Shown: one piece after another, positions 1 through 8,466 of the stretch
Layout: the number at the start of each line of letters is the position of its first letter
How positions within the stretch are numbered: position 1 is the first letter of the stretch
Source of the DNA: Sphingobium sp.
GTDB taxonomy: Bacteria > Pseudomonadota > Alphaproteobacteria > Sphingomonadales > Sphingomonadaceae
Direction of reading: 5' to 3'
Assembly: GCA_003248935.1 (NCBI GenBank)
Contig: QFQF01000013.1
Coordinates: 55,883-119,882 of the forward strand
Length of the DNA stretch: 64,000 nt
Notes under the pieces: model-generated
Database searches by the model: none
Seen by the model: only the letters and a program-made list of their open reading frames with translations
Told to the model about the DNA's origin: nothing
Program-made: the position numbers and the translations under genes

Positions 1-594
1 TTCCGTGCAAGCGAGGATGGCGGCCTGCACATCCTCCTTGGCGATGTCGGTCAGTTCCGACTTCATGTAGCGCTCGGAATCCCGCGAGATCTTGCCCACC
101 ACCAGTTCATCATAGACGATGCGGTCGATCCGCTCGGCCAGTTCCATGTCAGGCGGAATGAGCGAGATGCCGTGGCCCACCAGGCGCTGGCGATAGAATT
201 TCTCGGTCATCACGTTGCGGGTGCCGATCAGCGCCGCGGACTTGATCCCGTCTGCCTTCATCCGCTCGCCCACGACGTCGGCGATATGGATCACCGGCAC
301 CTTCACCGCCTCCGCGACGCGATCATAGATCCGGTGCATCGAATTGGCGCCGATCAGCAGCGCCTCGGCGCCCGCCGCCTCCAGCCGCATGGCCGCGCCC
401 AGCAGCTGGCTCGACGCGCAATCCCAGTCGTCCTGCGAGGTACAGCGCGCGACGTCGGCGAAATCGAGGCTTTCGATCAGCAAGGGCGCGCTGTGAAAGC
501 CCCCCTTTGCCTGCGCGACGGCCCGGTTGATGATCTCGTAATAGCGGGCGGTGGACGTCCAGCTGAGACCACCAATCAAACCGATCTTCTTCAT
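1..594 (-). CDS. Aspartate/glutamate racemase family protein (C-terminal end outside the window)
   Basis: The gene starts at an ATG at 594 and runs off the window edge with no stop, giving 198 codons. The N-terminus MKKIGLIGGLSW and the final ACTE motif at residues 195-198 match the PLP-independent aspartate/glutamate racemase family, of which E. coli YgeA is a member. Such enzymes use two facing residues, Cys/Cys or Thr/Cys. The second Cys is present (C196), but the first position, in the loop IGANSMH (residues 81-87), is Ala83. The product is probably a cytosolic amino acid racemase or a relative with altered chemistry. It follows pntB on the same strand, separated by an inverted repeat. 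The family call is firm; the substrate is unknown. Confidence 0.85.
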   Translation of the reverse strand, partial: MKKIGLIGGLSWTSTARYYEIINRAVAQAKGGFHSAPLLIESLDFADVARCTSQDDWDCASSQLLGAAMRLEAAGAEALLIGANSMHRIYDRVAEAVKVPVIHIADVVGERMKADGIKSAALIGTRNVMTEKFYRQRLVGHGISLIPPDMELAERIDRIVYDELVVGKISRDSERYMKSELTDIAKEDVQAAILACTE

Positions 595-617
595 GCCTGC
601 CCTTCAACCAAGAAAAA

Positions 618-681
618 CCCGTTCGCCCTGAACCGGTCGAGGATGCAGGACGCATCCCCCAACCGGCTCAGCCCGAACGGG
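618..681. repeat. Imperfect inverted repeat, REP-like, between pntB and the racemase gene
   Basis: Arms 618-636 and 663-681 pair at 16 of 19 positions. Inside them GGATGC (641-646) pairs with GCATCC (652-657), so the whole element can fold into one long hairpin. The arms contain GTTCGCCCTGA and CTCAGCCCGAAC, which resemble the short palindromic repeats common between genes in sphingomonad genomes. It may also end transcription or stabilise the pnt transcript. Confidence 0.55.
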
Positions 682-711
682 CTGGATGCCCTTAGTTAAA
701 CAGAGTGGCCC

Positions 712-2154
712 CTAGTGTGCCAGCCCCTTGACGATTTCCTCGACCATCTTCTTGGCGTCGGCGAGGAGCATCATGGTGTTGTCCATGTAGAACACCTCGT
801 TGTCGACACCGGCATAGCCGGCCCCGCCCATCGAGCGCTTCACGAACAGCACGGTCTTGGCATTGGCGACGTCGAGGATCGGCATGCCGTAGATCGGCGA
901 CGACTTGTCGGTCTTGGCCGCCGGGTTCGTCACGTCGTTGGCGCCGATGACGAAGGCGACGTCCGCCTGCGCGAACTCCGAGTTGATGTCCTCCAGCTCG
1001 AACACCTCGTCATAGGGCACGTTCGCCTCCGCCAGCAGCACGTTCATGTGCCCGGGCATGCGGCCGGCGACCGGATGGATGGCGTATTTGACCGACACGC
1101 CCTCCTTCTTGAGCAGGTCCGCCATCTCGCGCAGCGCGTGCTGCGCCTGGCTGACGGCCATGCCGTAGCCCGGCACGATGATCACGCTGTCGGCCTGCTT
1201 CATCAGGAACGCCGCGTCGTCGGCAGAGCCGCGCTTGTACGCGCGGTCGACCGCCGCACCACCGCCGCCGCCGGATGCCCCCGCATCGGCGCCGAAGCCG
1301 CCCGCAATGACGCTGAGGAAGCTGCGGTTCATCGCCTTGCACATGATGTAGCTGAGGATCGCGCCCGACGAGCCGACCAGCGCGCCGGTGATGATCATCG
1401 CGCTGTTGCCCAGCGTGAAGCCCATCGCGGCGGCGGCCCAGCCCGAATAACTGTTCAGCATCGACACGACGACCGGCATGTCCGCGCCGCCGATCGGGAT
1501 GATCAGCAGGAAGCCGATGGCAAAGCTCAACGCGATGACCGTCCAGAACAGCCAGGGCGCGTCCGTCGTCGGCGCAGGCATCACATAGAGCCAGCCGATC
1601 AGGCCGACGATGGCGAGCAGCGTGCCGAGGTTGATGACATGGCGGCCGGGCAGCATGATCGGCTTGCCCGACATGTTGCCATTGAGCTTCAGGAACGCGA
1701 TGACGGACCCGGAGAAGGTGATGGCGCCGATGGCGACGCCCAGCCCCATCTCGATCCGGCTGGCATTGTGGATCTGCTGCGTCACCTCGTCGAGAATGCC
1801 GAACGCGCCCGGGTTCATGTAGGCAGCGGCGCCGACCAGCACCGCGGCCAGACCGACGAGGCTGTGGAACGCGGCGACGAGCTGCGGCATCGCCGTCATC
1901 GCGATCTTGCGCGCGGTGATGAAGCCGATGACGCCGCCGATCGCGATCGCGCCGATGATCTCCGGCAGGTTGGCGATATCGTGCGTGTAGAGCGTGACGG
2001 CGATGGCGATCGCCATGCCGATCATGCCGTAGCGGTTGCCCGCGCGGCTCGTCGCGGGACTGGAAAGGCCACGCAGCGCCAGGATGAAGAGGACGCCCGA
2101 GATCAGATAGGCGAGCGCCACGAAAGGCGGGACCGAAGCGATTGCCTCATGCAT
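712..2154 (-). CDS. pntB: NAD(P) transhydrogenase subunit beta (PntB)
   Basis: The product is 480 residues and starts MHEAIASVPPF, not at the more upstream in-frame codons. PntB carries the NADP(H)-binding domain III and most of the proton-translocating membrane segments. The enzyme couples proton flow across the inner membrane to hydride transfer from NADH to NADP+. The first ~290 residues form repeated hydrophobic segments. The C-terminal ~190 residues hold the nucleotide-binding signature GYGMAVSQAQH and the conserved RMPGHMNVLLAEA, GANDVTNP and KRSMGGAGYAG. The start ATG overlaps the pntAb stop (TGATG), indicating translational coupling. It is the last gene of the operon. The identification is very secure. 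Confidence 0.97.
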   Translation of the reverse strand: MHEAIASVPPFVALAYLISGVLFILALRGLSSPATSRAGNRYGMIGMAIAIAVTLYTHDIANLPEIIGAIAIGGVIGFITARKIAMTAMPQLVAAFHSLVGLAAVLVGAAAYMNPGAFGILDEVTQQIHNASRIEMGLGVAIGAITFSGSVIAFLKLNGNMSGKPIMLPGRHVINLGTLLAIVGLIGWLYVMPAPTTDAPWLFWTVIALSFAIGFLLIIPIGGADMPVVVSMLNSYSGWAAAAMGFTLGNSAMIITGALVGSSGAILSYIMCKAMNRSFLSVIAGGFGADAGASGGGGGAAVDRAYKRGSADDAAFLMKQADSVIIVPGYGMAVSQAQHALREMADLLKKEGVSVKYAIHPVAGRMPGHMNVLLAEANVPYDEVFELEDINSEFAQADVAFVIGANDVTNPAAKTDKSSPIYGMPILDVANAKTVLFVKRSMGGAGYAGVDNEVFYMDNTMMLLADAKKMVEEIVKGLAH

Positions 2155-2441
2155 CACTTGCGCTCCTTCTTCTTGTACATCGCCAGCATGCGCTCGGTCA
2201 CGGCGAAGCCGCCGAAGATGTTGACCGATGCCAGCACGACGGCGGCGAGACCCAGATATTTGGCGACCGCGCTCGTCCCCGCTTCCGCCGAAGCGACGAG
2301 CGCGCCGACGATGATGACGGACGAGATGGCGTTGGTGACGGCCATCAGCGGCGTATGCAGGGCCGGCGTCACCGACCAGACGACATAATAGCCGACGAAG
2401 CATGCCAGCACGAAAATCGACAGGATGGAAATGAAGTCCAT
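2154..2441 (-). CDS. pntAb: NAD(P) transhydrogenase subunit alpha part 2 (PntAb)
   Basis: This is a 95-residue hydrophobic protein starting MDFISILSIFVLACFVGYY, preceded by a GGGGAG ribosome binding site. It supplies the membrane helices that in E. coli are fused to the C-terminus of PntA. Alphaproteobacteria often split PntA into a soluble PntAa and this membrane part. The segment WSVTPALHTPLMAVTNAISS is the family hallmark. It lies between pntAa (69-base gap) and pntB (one-base overlap). The start at 2441 is preferred over the in-frame upstream ATG at 2492 because of the binding site and the usual family length. Confidence 0.96.
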   Translation of the reverse strand: MDFISILSIFVLACFVGYYVVWSVTPALHTPLMAVTNAISSVIIVGALVASAEAGTSAVAKYLGLAAVVLASVNIFGGFAVTERMLAMYKKKERK

Positions 2442-2510
2442 CGTTCCTACTCCCCTTTCGTCCCGCGCAAAGGCATGGGACGCCGCCGCCACGCCGGACG
2501 GCTGTCCTAC

Positions 2511-3632
2511 CTAGCCGAGCAGCCGCTCGTTCACGACCTTGCCGCCCTGCGTCAGGCGAATGGCATTGCCGATCTCCTCATCCAGCACCGGCGCGTTCTT
2601 CTCCTTGTCCCAGAAGGCGGAGAGGAAATTGTAGAGGTTGCGCGCGAACAGGGCCGACGTATCGGCGGCAAGCCGCGAGGGCACGTTCCGGTGCCCGACG
2701 ATCTTCACGCCATGCTTCTCGACGATCTCTCCGGCGACCGCGCCCTCGACATTGCCGCCCTGCTCGACCGCGAGGTCGACGATGACGCTGCCCGGCTTCA
2801 TGGAGGCGATCTGCGCGTCGCTGATCAGGCGCGGCGCAGGGCGCCCGGGGATCAGCGCGGTGGTGATGACGATATCCTGCTTGGCGATGTGACTGGACAC
2901 GAGCGCGGCCTGCGCCGCCTTGTACTCGTCCGACATCTCGGTGGCATAGCCGCCGCTGCCCTCGCCCTCGATGCCCTTCACGTCCTCGACGAAGACCGCC
3001 TTGGCGCCCAGCGATTCGATCTGCTCCTTCGTCGCGGAGCGGACGTCCGTTGCGGACACCTGCGCGCCCAGGCGCCGGGCGGTGGCGATCGCCTGCAATC
3101 CCGCGACGCCGACGCCCATAATGAAGACGCGCGCGGCCGACACGGTGCCCGCCGCCGTCATCATCATCGGGAACGCCTTGCCATATTCGGCGGCGGCATC
3201 AAGGACGGCCTTGTACCCCGACAGGTTGGACTGCGAGGAGAGGATGTCCATCGACTGCGCGCGCGTGATGCGCGGCATGAACTCCATCGCCAGCGCCTCA
3301 AGCCCGGCGGCGGCATAGCCGTCGACGCGTGTGCGCTCGCCGAACGGATTGAATGCGGCCGCGACCAGCGCGCCCGGCGCAGCGCCTGCCAGCGTGCTGG
3401 CATCGGGCGCCTGAATGCCCAGGACGATGGCCGCGCCCTGCACCGTTGCGGCGCGATCGCCGATCGTCGCGCCGGCGGCGGCATAATCGGCATCGGCGAC
3501 GGACGCCTGAACCCCCGCCTCCGACTCGACCGCCACCTGCGCGCCGAGCGCGATGAATTTCTTCACCGTCTCCGGAGACGCGGCGACACGGCGCTCGCCA
3601 GGGGCAAGCTCCTTCACAACAGCTATTTTCAT
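2511..3632 (-). CDS. pntAa: NAD(P) transhydrogenase subunit alpha part 1 (PntAa)
   Basis: The product has 373 residues and begins MKIAVVKELAPGERRVAASPE, typical of the alanine dehydrogenase/PNT N-terminal domain. A Rossmann NAD(H) site follows (VFIMGVGVAGLQAIATARRLG, about residues 170-190). It is the soluble domain I that binds NAD(H) and faces the NADP(H) domain of PntB. There are no membrane helices, which agrees with the split organisation. The ATG is preceded by GGGGGAGGA. It sits 25 bases after the small oxidase subunit gene and starts the pntAa-pntAb-pntB unit. Confidence 0.96.
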   Translation of the reverse strand: MKIAVVKELAPGERRVAASPETVKKFIALGAQVAVESEAGVQASVADADYAAAGATIGDRAATVQGAAIVLGIQAPDASTLAGAAPGALVAAAFNPFGERTRVDGYAAAGLEALAMEFMPRITRAQSMDILSSQSNLSGYKAVLDAAAEYGKAFPMMMTAAGTVSAARVFIMGVGVAGLQAIATARRLGAQVSATDVRSATKEQIESLGAKAVFVEDVKGIEGEGSGGYATEMSDEYKAAQAALVSSHIAKQDIVITTALIPGRPAPRLISDAQIASMKPGSVIVDLAVEQGGNVEGAVAGEIVEKHGVKIVGHRNVPSRLAADTSALFARNLYNFLSAFWDKEKNAPVLDEEIGNAIRLTQGGKVVNERLLG

Positions 3633-3657
3633 GAAATCCTCCCCCGCACGATCACGT

Positions 3658-3783
3658 TCAGGACGCGATCAGCAGCACCACGAGCGCTCCGAGGGCGAAG
3701 CTGGCAACCGTACCCCATTTCACGAACGCAACGAACCCGGAATAGGTCTCGTTCGCGCTTTTCATATCGGTGTGCGACGCCAT
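3658..3783 (-). CDS. aa3-type cytochrome c oxidase subunit IV-like small membrane protein
   Basis: This 41-residue protein begins MASHTDMKSANETYSGF and ends in one transmembrane helix (KWGTVASFALGALVVLLIAS). The NETYSGF...VKWGT pattern is that of the bacterial aa3 oxidase subunit IV family, a single-helix protein seen in Paracoccus-type oxidase structures whose role is unclear. It heads the pnt operon, ending 25 bases before pntAa. I recall the same neighbour in other sphingomonads, so the pairing with transhydrogenase rather than oxidase genes seems normal for the group. It is easily missed because of its size. Confidence 0.85.
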   Translation of the reverse strand: MASHTDMKSANETYSGFVAFVKWGTVASFALGALVVLLIAS

Positions 3784-3910
3784 GCCGTGTTTCCCCTCAC
3801 ATATGCAGTTGCAGCCCTCTTAGAAGCAACATCCGGTCCCCTCAAGCCCGATTGCGGCAAAGAAATGCCTTTCGATTAAGCCGGTCTTTACTCTGACCCG
3901 CTAAGCCTGT

Positions 3911-3932
3911 CCCCCATCGGGACTATTGGGGG
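3911..3932 (+). promoter_or_regulatory. Hairpin hiding the ribosome binding site of the sigma-54 regulator gene
   Basis: CCCCCA at 3911-3916 can pair with TGGGGG at 3927-3932 around a 10-base loop. The G run is the only plausible Shine-Dalgarno sequence for the ATG at 3937. Such a stem could limit translation until melted or bound. This is structure read by eye; no folding energy was computed. Confidence 0.4.
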
Positions 3933-3936
3933 TTTG

Positions 3937-5367
3937 ATGGCACATAACGGCACGCCTATGCTGATGCTGATCGACGATGAACCGGCGCAGCGCCGTCTCG
4001 TCTCGGCTCTGGCGGCACGCGCGGGATGGCGCACGATCTTCGCGAACGACAGCGAAAGCGCTCTTTCCATCCTGGGCACGCCCGACGGAATGAAGCTGGA
4101 CGCGGTGATCCTGGACCAATGGAGCCCGGATCACGAACCGACCGCCTTCATCCGGGAAATCCATGACCGGCGCCAGGCCCTGCCCGTCCTGATCCTGACC
4201 GCACACAACAACGTCGCCGTCGCTGTCGATGCGATGCGCGCGGGTGCCACCGACTATCTGTCGAAGCCGATCGCGCCCGACCGGCTGCTCGCGGCGCTGA
4301 ACGCGACCCTCAACCATGGCGACGAGGATCGCGAGCTTCGGCCGCTGACCGAGAAGATCTCCGCCCCGCTGGCGTTCGAGGAAATCGTCGGCTCCGCCCC
4401 CCAGTTCCGCGCCGCGCTGGCCATTGCCGCGAAGGCGGCACGCGCCCGCATCCCGGTCCTGATCGAAGGCGAAAGCGGCGTCGGCAAGGAAGTCATCGCC
4501 CGGGCGATCCATGCCGCCTCCCCCCGTTTCCGGCAGGAGATGGTAACGGTCAATTGCGGGGCGATGCCCACCAATCTCGTTGAATCCGAACTGTTCGGCC
4601 ATGAGCGGGGCGCCTTTACCGGCGCGTTCGAGCGCCAGACCGGACGCTTCGTCCATGCCGACATGGGCACGCTGTTCCTGGACGAGGTCAGCGAACTGCC
4701 GCTCGACGCGCAGGTGAAGCTGCTCCGCGTGCTGCAGGACGGCGAGGTGCAGCCGATCGGCGCACGGATGCCGATCCATGTCGATGTCCGGGTGATCGCG
4801 GCGACCAACCGTCGCCTGATCGACGAAGTCGAGGCCGGCCGCTTCCGCGAAGACCTGTATTACCGCCTGAACGTCGTCCAGCTCACCATTCCGCCACTGC
4901 GCGAGCGGATCGGCGACATTCCCGCTTTGTCCCGCCACCTGCTGGCGCGGATCGCAACGCAGCCGGGCCTGCGTTCACTCGGCATCACGGCCGAAGCGCT
5001 GGCCCTGCTGATGCAGCACGACTGGCCGGGCAATGTCCGCCAGCTTCAGAACGCGCTGTTCCGCGCGGCCGTGCTGTGCGAGGGCGACGCCCTGACGCCG
5101 CAGGACTTCCCGCAGATCGCCGCGCAGATCATCGCCCGGCAGGGCAACGGGTCGCGCTCCACCCCGGCGCAGGACGACGCCGCCGGCATCACCCTGTTCG
5201 AGCCCGACGGCCATGTGCGCCAGCTCGCCGACATCGAGGCCGACGTCATCCGCCTCGCCATCGGTCACTATCGCGGCCGCATGACGGAGGTTGCGCGGCG
5301 GCTCGGCATCGGGCGGTCGACATTGTATCGCAAGCTCGCCGAACTCGGCATCGAAAGCGCCGCCTGA
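3937..5367 (+). CDS. Sigma-54-dependent response regulator, NtrC family (orphan)
   Basis: The 476-residue protein has three domains. The receiver (about 8-120) has acidic residues in LIDDE, a likely phosphorylation site Asp60 in ILDQW and Lys110 in SKPI. The AAA+ domain (about 145-385) has Walker A GESGVGKE (178-185), the sigma-54 loop GAFTGA (225-230) and Walker B GTLFLDE. A Fis-type helix-turn-helix lies near 440-472 (VARRLGIGRSTLYRKLAE). It should therefore activate sigma-54 promoters when phosphorylated. No histidine kinase is adjacent, so the signal is unknown. The ATG at 3937 is preferred over an in-frame TTG just before it. The gene is divergent from the pnt operon. Confidence 0.93.
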   Translation: MAHNGTPMLMLIDDEPAQRRLVSALAARAGWRTIFANDSESALSILGTPDGMKLDAVILDQWSPDHEPTAFIREIHDRRQALPVLILTAHNNVAVAVDAMRAGATDYLSKPIAPDRLLAALNATLNHGDEDRELRPLTEKISAPLAFEEIVGSAPQFRAALAIAAKAARARIPVLIEGESGVGKEVIARAIHAASPRFRQEMVTVNCGAMPTNLVESELFGHERGAFTGAFERQTGRFVHADMGTLFLDEVSELPLDAQVKLLRVLQDGEVQPIGARMPIHVDVRVIAATNRRLIDEVEAGRFREDLYYRLNVVQLTIPPLRERIGDIPALSRHLLARIATQPGLRSLGITAEALALLMQHDWPGNVRQLQNALFRAAVLCEGDALTPQDFPQIAAQIIARQGNGSRSTPAQDDAAGITLFEPDGHVRQLADIEADVIRLAIGHYRGRMTEVARRLGIGRSTLYRKLAELGIESAA

Positions 5368-5433
5368 GGCACAGGCCGTCCATCGCATGGCACGGCCCAC
5401 CCGCGATCGGGGGCACAGACGGGCGCACCATCC

Positions 5434-5459
5434 CCGCTCCGGTTGAAATCGCGGAGCGG
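5434..5459 (+). other. Hairpin overlapping the ribosome binding site of the lipoprotein gene
   Basis: CCGCTCCG (5434-5441) and CGGAGCGG (5452-5459) form a perfect 8-bp stem with a 10-base loop. The 3' arm contains GGAG, the binding site for the ATG at 5462. It may control translation of the lipoprotein, or act as a weak end signal for the regulator gene upstream. Confidence 0.4.
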
Positions 5460-5461
5460 CT

Positions 5462-6115
5462 ATGCTTTTTGCTGGCCCCATGACAATGCACGCGCGGTTC
5501 ATGCCCCTGATCATCCCTGCCCTGCTTCTCGGCGGCTGCGGCCGGTCGGAGCCGGTCGGGAATATCGCCAGCGAGGAGATCGCCAACGCGGCACAGGCCG
5601 CCGCCAGCGAAGCGCGCAACGTGACCGAGGCGGAAGCCGAAACCGCCGCCCAGCGCAATTACGTCAACAGCCTGCGCGGCTTTTCGATCACCATGCCGGA
5701 GGGCTGGACGCGGACGGCCGCCTCCAGCAACGAGAACGGCACCGTCTATGAAGATGCAGGCGCGGGCGCCGACATCCGGGTCTTCTGGTCCCCCAACGAA
5801 AGCGACAAGGATCTGCAACAGATCGTCGAGGGGATGAGCCAGGGCGCCGAAGCGGTCGACGGCGATTTTTCCGGCACCAACGAATATCGCGGCACCGCCA
5901 ATGACGGCGAAGGCAACAGCGTTGCTGTGCGCCTGATCCGCAAGCCTGACGGATCGCTGGTCACGGCGACCTTCGTGTTCCCGGAGATGCTGGCCGAGCA
6001 ATATCTGTCGATCGGCCAGAAGACGCTCGATACGCTGAAAATCTTCGATGCCGAGGCACCGGGCGCAGCGGACAATGGCGTCACCCCTGCCGGCAACGCC
6101 GCCGACGCGGACTGA
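5462..6115 (+). CDS. Putative lipoprotein of unknown function
   Basis: The 217-residue product has a hydrophobic leader ending in a lipobox, LLLGGC, so it should be an acylated envelope protein. An alanine- and glutamate-rich stretch (about 35-60) leads into a globular part beginning RGFSITMPEGW, reminiscent of PsbP/DUF1795-like folds in which a FSI-PEGW strand starts the domain. Downstream are RVFWSPNES, NEYRGTAND and ATFVFPE. No catalytic motif is evident. The start at 5462 has GGAG upstream; ATGs at 5480 and 5486 would give a shorter leader that looks more like a normal lipoprotein signal. It is convergent with folP, 18 bases apart. Confidence 0.75.
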   Translation: MLFAGPMTMHARFMPLIIPALLLGGCGRSEPVGNIASEEIANAAQAAASEARNVTEAEAETAAQRNYVNSLRGFSITMPEGWTRTAASSNENGTVYEDAGAGADIRVFWSPNESDKDLQQIVEGMSQGAEAVDGDFSGTNEYRGTANDGEGNSVAVRLIRKPDGSLVTATFVFPEMLAEQYLSIGQKTLDTLKIFDAEAPGAADNGVTPAGNAADAD

Positions 6116-6133
6116 CGTCCTGGGGTCAGGATC

Positions 6134-7258
6134 TTAGGGTTCCGACAGCGCGGCGTCGCGCAGGCCGCGCCATACCCGTGCCGCCTGCACCGTCTCCGGC
6201 ACGTCATGCACGCGCAGAATATCCGCGCCGAGTTGCGCACCGCGCATCGCCAGCGCCACCGACCCGCCCAGCCGTTCATTCGCCGGGGCCTCGTTCGAAA
6301 GCGCGCCGATCATCCGCTTGCGGCTGGCCCCCAGCAGCAGCGGCACGCCCAGTCCTTGGAACAGCGCGAGGCGATTGACCAGCGCCAGATTGTCGGCGAG
6401 CGACTTGCCGAAGCCGAGACCCGGGTCGACGACGATCTTATCCCGCGCGATGCCGGCGGCGACGCAGGCGGCCACACGCCCCTCCAGCCAGTCGAACACG
6501 TCGGTCACGACCTCGGCATAGCTGCCCCGGTTCGCATGGGGATCATCCCCCGTCGACGGCGCGTGCATGAGGATGACGGGACAGCCCGCGGCGGCCACGA
6601 CCTCCAGGCTGTGGGGATCGTGCAACAGGGCGCTCACATCGTTGACGATCGCTGCGCCCGCGGCCAGCGCCGCCTCCATCACCGCCGCCTTGCGCGTGTC
6701 CACCGATACGGCGACACCGGCAGCCGCCAGCCGCTCGATGACCGGGACCACGCGGGTGATCTCGTCGCCCTCCCAGACCTTTTCCGCGCCGGGACGGGTG
6801 GACTCGCCGCCGACGTCGACCAGCGCTGCCCCGGCGACACCCATGGCGAAACCCGCGTCGGCGATCGCCTCCGGCTCCATCCCGCGCTTGCCGCCATCGG
6901 AGAAGCTGTCCGGCGTGACGTTCAATATGCCCATGACCTGCGGCATGTCGAACCGGATCGTCCGCTGCGGCAGGACGAGAGGCGGCCGGGGCGCCGAAAT
7001 GGCGGCGGCCAGCGCGCGGGCGCGCCGTTCCAATGGTTCGGGAAGGGTTGCGACGGCCGCGTCGAAGGCGGCGACGGGCACGACCTCCCGCCACAGGCGC
7101 CGGGCGCCCTGTCCCATGGCGGTCAGTTCATAGCCCTGAAACCAGATCAGGCTGCCGCCGATCCGCGCGGTCAGGCCATCCAGACCGATCGGCGTCTCGG
7201 CGAACCAGACCGGGCGAAGGTAAAGACGGGCGTCGGCGGGAAGTGCGGAAAGCGTCAT
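6134..7258 (-). CDS. folP: Dihydropteroate synthase with an N-terminal extension
   Basis: FolP condenses p-aminobenzoate with hydroxymethyl-dihydropterin diphosphate to make dihydropteroate in folate synthesis. The catalytic TIM barrel spans about residues 105-370 with all expected motifs: GILNVTPDSFSDGG, GGESTRPGA, VSVDTRK, NDVSA, DPGLGFGK, LLGASRKR and RVHDV. The protein is 374 residues, while typical FolP is about 280. The first ~105 residues (containing YLRPVWFAETPIG and GGSLIWFQGYEL) form an extra domain of unknown role. It lies 43 bases downstream of ccrM on the same strand and is probably co-transcribed with it. Confidence 0.96.
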   Translation of the reverse strand: MTLSALPADARLYLRPVWFAETPIGLDGLTARIGGSLIWFQGYELTAMGQGARRLWREVVPVAAFDAAVATLPEPLERRARALAAAISAPRPPLVLPQRTIRFDMPQVMGILNVTPDSFSDGGKRGMEPEAIADAGFAMGVAGAALVDVGGESTRPGAEKVWEGDEITRVVPVIERLAAAGVAVSVDTRKAAVMEAALAAGAAIVNDVSALLHDPHSLEVVAAAGCPVILMHAPSTGDDPHANRGSYAEVVTDVFDWLEGRVAACVAAGIARDKIVVDPGLGFGKSLADNLALVNRLALFQGLGVPLLLGASRKRMIGALSNEAPANERLGGSVALAMRGAQLGADILRVHDVPETVQAARVWRGLRDAALSEP

Positions 7259-7301
7259 GACAGCCCCTTAGTCTTCCCGCCCGGCCCGCGCAGCCCCTTT
7301 G

Positions 7302-8432
7302 TCAGGGCTGGGTTGCGAGCAGGTAGGTCTGCCGCAGCGTGTCGACCGGCTTCAAGCCATCGGGGCCGTCATGGTGCCAGAAGGTCCAGCCATTGCACGA
7401 CGGGGCGCCCTGCAGTGTTGCGCCGACCTTGTGGATCGAGCCGCTGACGCCCTCGCAGACCAGCGAACCGTCGGTCCGCACCTCCGCCTTCCAGCGGCGC
7501 TTGACGTCGGTCAGCACTGCGCCCGGCGTGAGATAGCCGGTCTCGACGAGGGTGCCGAAGGCGACGCGCGGCTGCTGGCGCGGCGACTGCATGATGCCGA
7601 GCGCGCTTTCGTCGAGCGGCAGAGCCGCCGCGATCCGCTCCAGCGCGACCTCGCAATAGGTGTCGTCCCGCTCGATGCCGATCCATTTGCGGCCGAGGCG
7701 GCGGGCGACCGCGCCGGTGGTGCCGGTGCCGAAGAACGGATCGAGGACGACATCGCCCGGCTTGGTGCAGGCGAGCAGTACGCGATAGAGCAGCGCCTCG
7801 GGCTTCTGCGTCGGGTGGGCCTTCGTGCCGTTGCGCTTCAACCGCTCCTGTCCGCCGCAGATCGGCAGCACCCAGTCGGAGCGCATCTGAAGCTCATCAT
7901 TCAGCGTCTTCATCGCGCGATAGTTGAAGGTATATTTGCTGTCTTCGCTCTGGCTGGCCCAGATCAGCGTCTCGTGCGCGTTGGTGAAGCGCGTGCCCCG
8001 GAAATTGGGCATCGGGTTCGCCTTGCGCCAGACGATGTCGTTGAGGATCCAGAAGCCCTGATCCTGCAGCACCACGCCGCAGCGGAAGATATTATGGTAG
8101 CTGCCGATGACCCAGATCGTGCCGTTGGGCTTCAGGATGCGGCGCGCTTCCTTCATCCAGGCGTGGGTGAAGGCGTCATAGGCGGCGAGCGTGTCGAACT
8201 TGTCCCAGTCATCGTCGACCGCGTCGACCATGCCACCCTCGGGCCGGAACAGGTCCCCGCCCAGTTGCAGGTTGTACGGGGGATCGGCGAAGATCATGTC
8301 GACGCAGGCGTCAGGCAGCTTCGCCATTTCGGCGATGCAGTCGCCCCGGATCAGGCGATCGGCCTCGACCGGCGCCGCCTGCTCCGTAACCGCCTTTGCC
8401 CGTCGCGTCGCGACGCGTTCCATAACACCCAT
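7302..8432 (-). CDS. ccrM: Adenine-N6 DNA methyltransferase CcrM (GANTC-specific)
   Basis: CcrM methylates the adenine of GANTC and, in Caulobacter, links gene expression to the replication fork. The 376-residue protein has the beta-class order: catalytic DPPY first (50-53, FADPPYNLQLGGD), then the AdoMet site DPFFGTGT (231-238). After residue ~285 comes the C-terminal domain typical of CcrM (AFGTLVETGYLTPG to CNGWTFWHHDG), which helps sequence recognition. The ATG at 8432 has AAGGGGG about 10 bases upstream; an in-frame ATG at 8423 is possible. There is no restriction enzyme gene nearby, consistent with an orphan regulatory enzyme. Confidence 0.96.
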   Translation of the reverse strand: MGVMERVATRRAKAVTEQAAPVEADRLIRGDCIAEMAKLPDACVDMIFADPPYNLQLGGDLFRPEGGMVDAVDDDWDKFDTLAAYDAFTHAWMKEARRILKPNGTIWVIGSYHNIFRCGVVLQDQGFWILNDIVWRKANPMPNFRGTRFTNAHETLIWASQSEDSKYTFNYRAMKTLNDELQMRSDWVLPICGGQERLKRNGTKAHPTQKPEALLYRVLLACTKPGDVVLDPFFGTGTTGAVARRLGRKWIGIERDDTYCEVALERIAAALPLDESALGIMQSPRQQPRVAFGTLVETGYLTPGAVLTDVKRRWKAEVRTDGSLVCEGVSGSIHKVGATLQGAPSCNGWTFWHHDGPDGLKPVDTLRQTYLLATQP

Positions 8433-8466
8433 CTGATCGTTTGCCCCCTTGTTGCCACGCAGGGAT

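Noticed and set aside
715..2388. A 557-codon open frame antisense to pntB
   Set aside because: His/Arg/Asp-rich shadow of a well-identified gene, with no ribosome binding site or motif.
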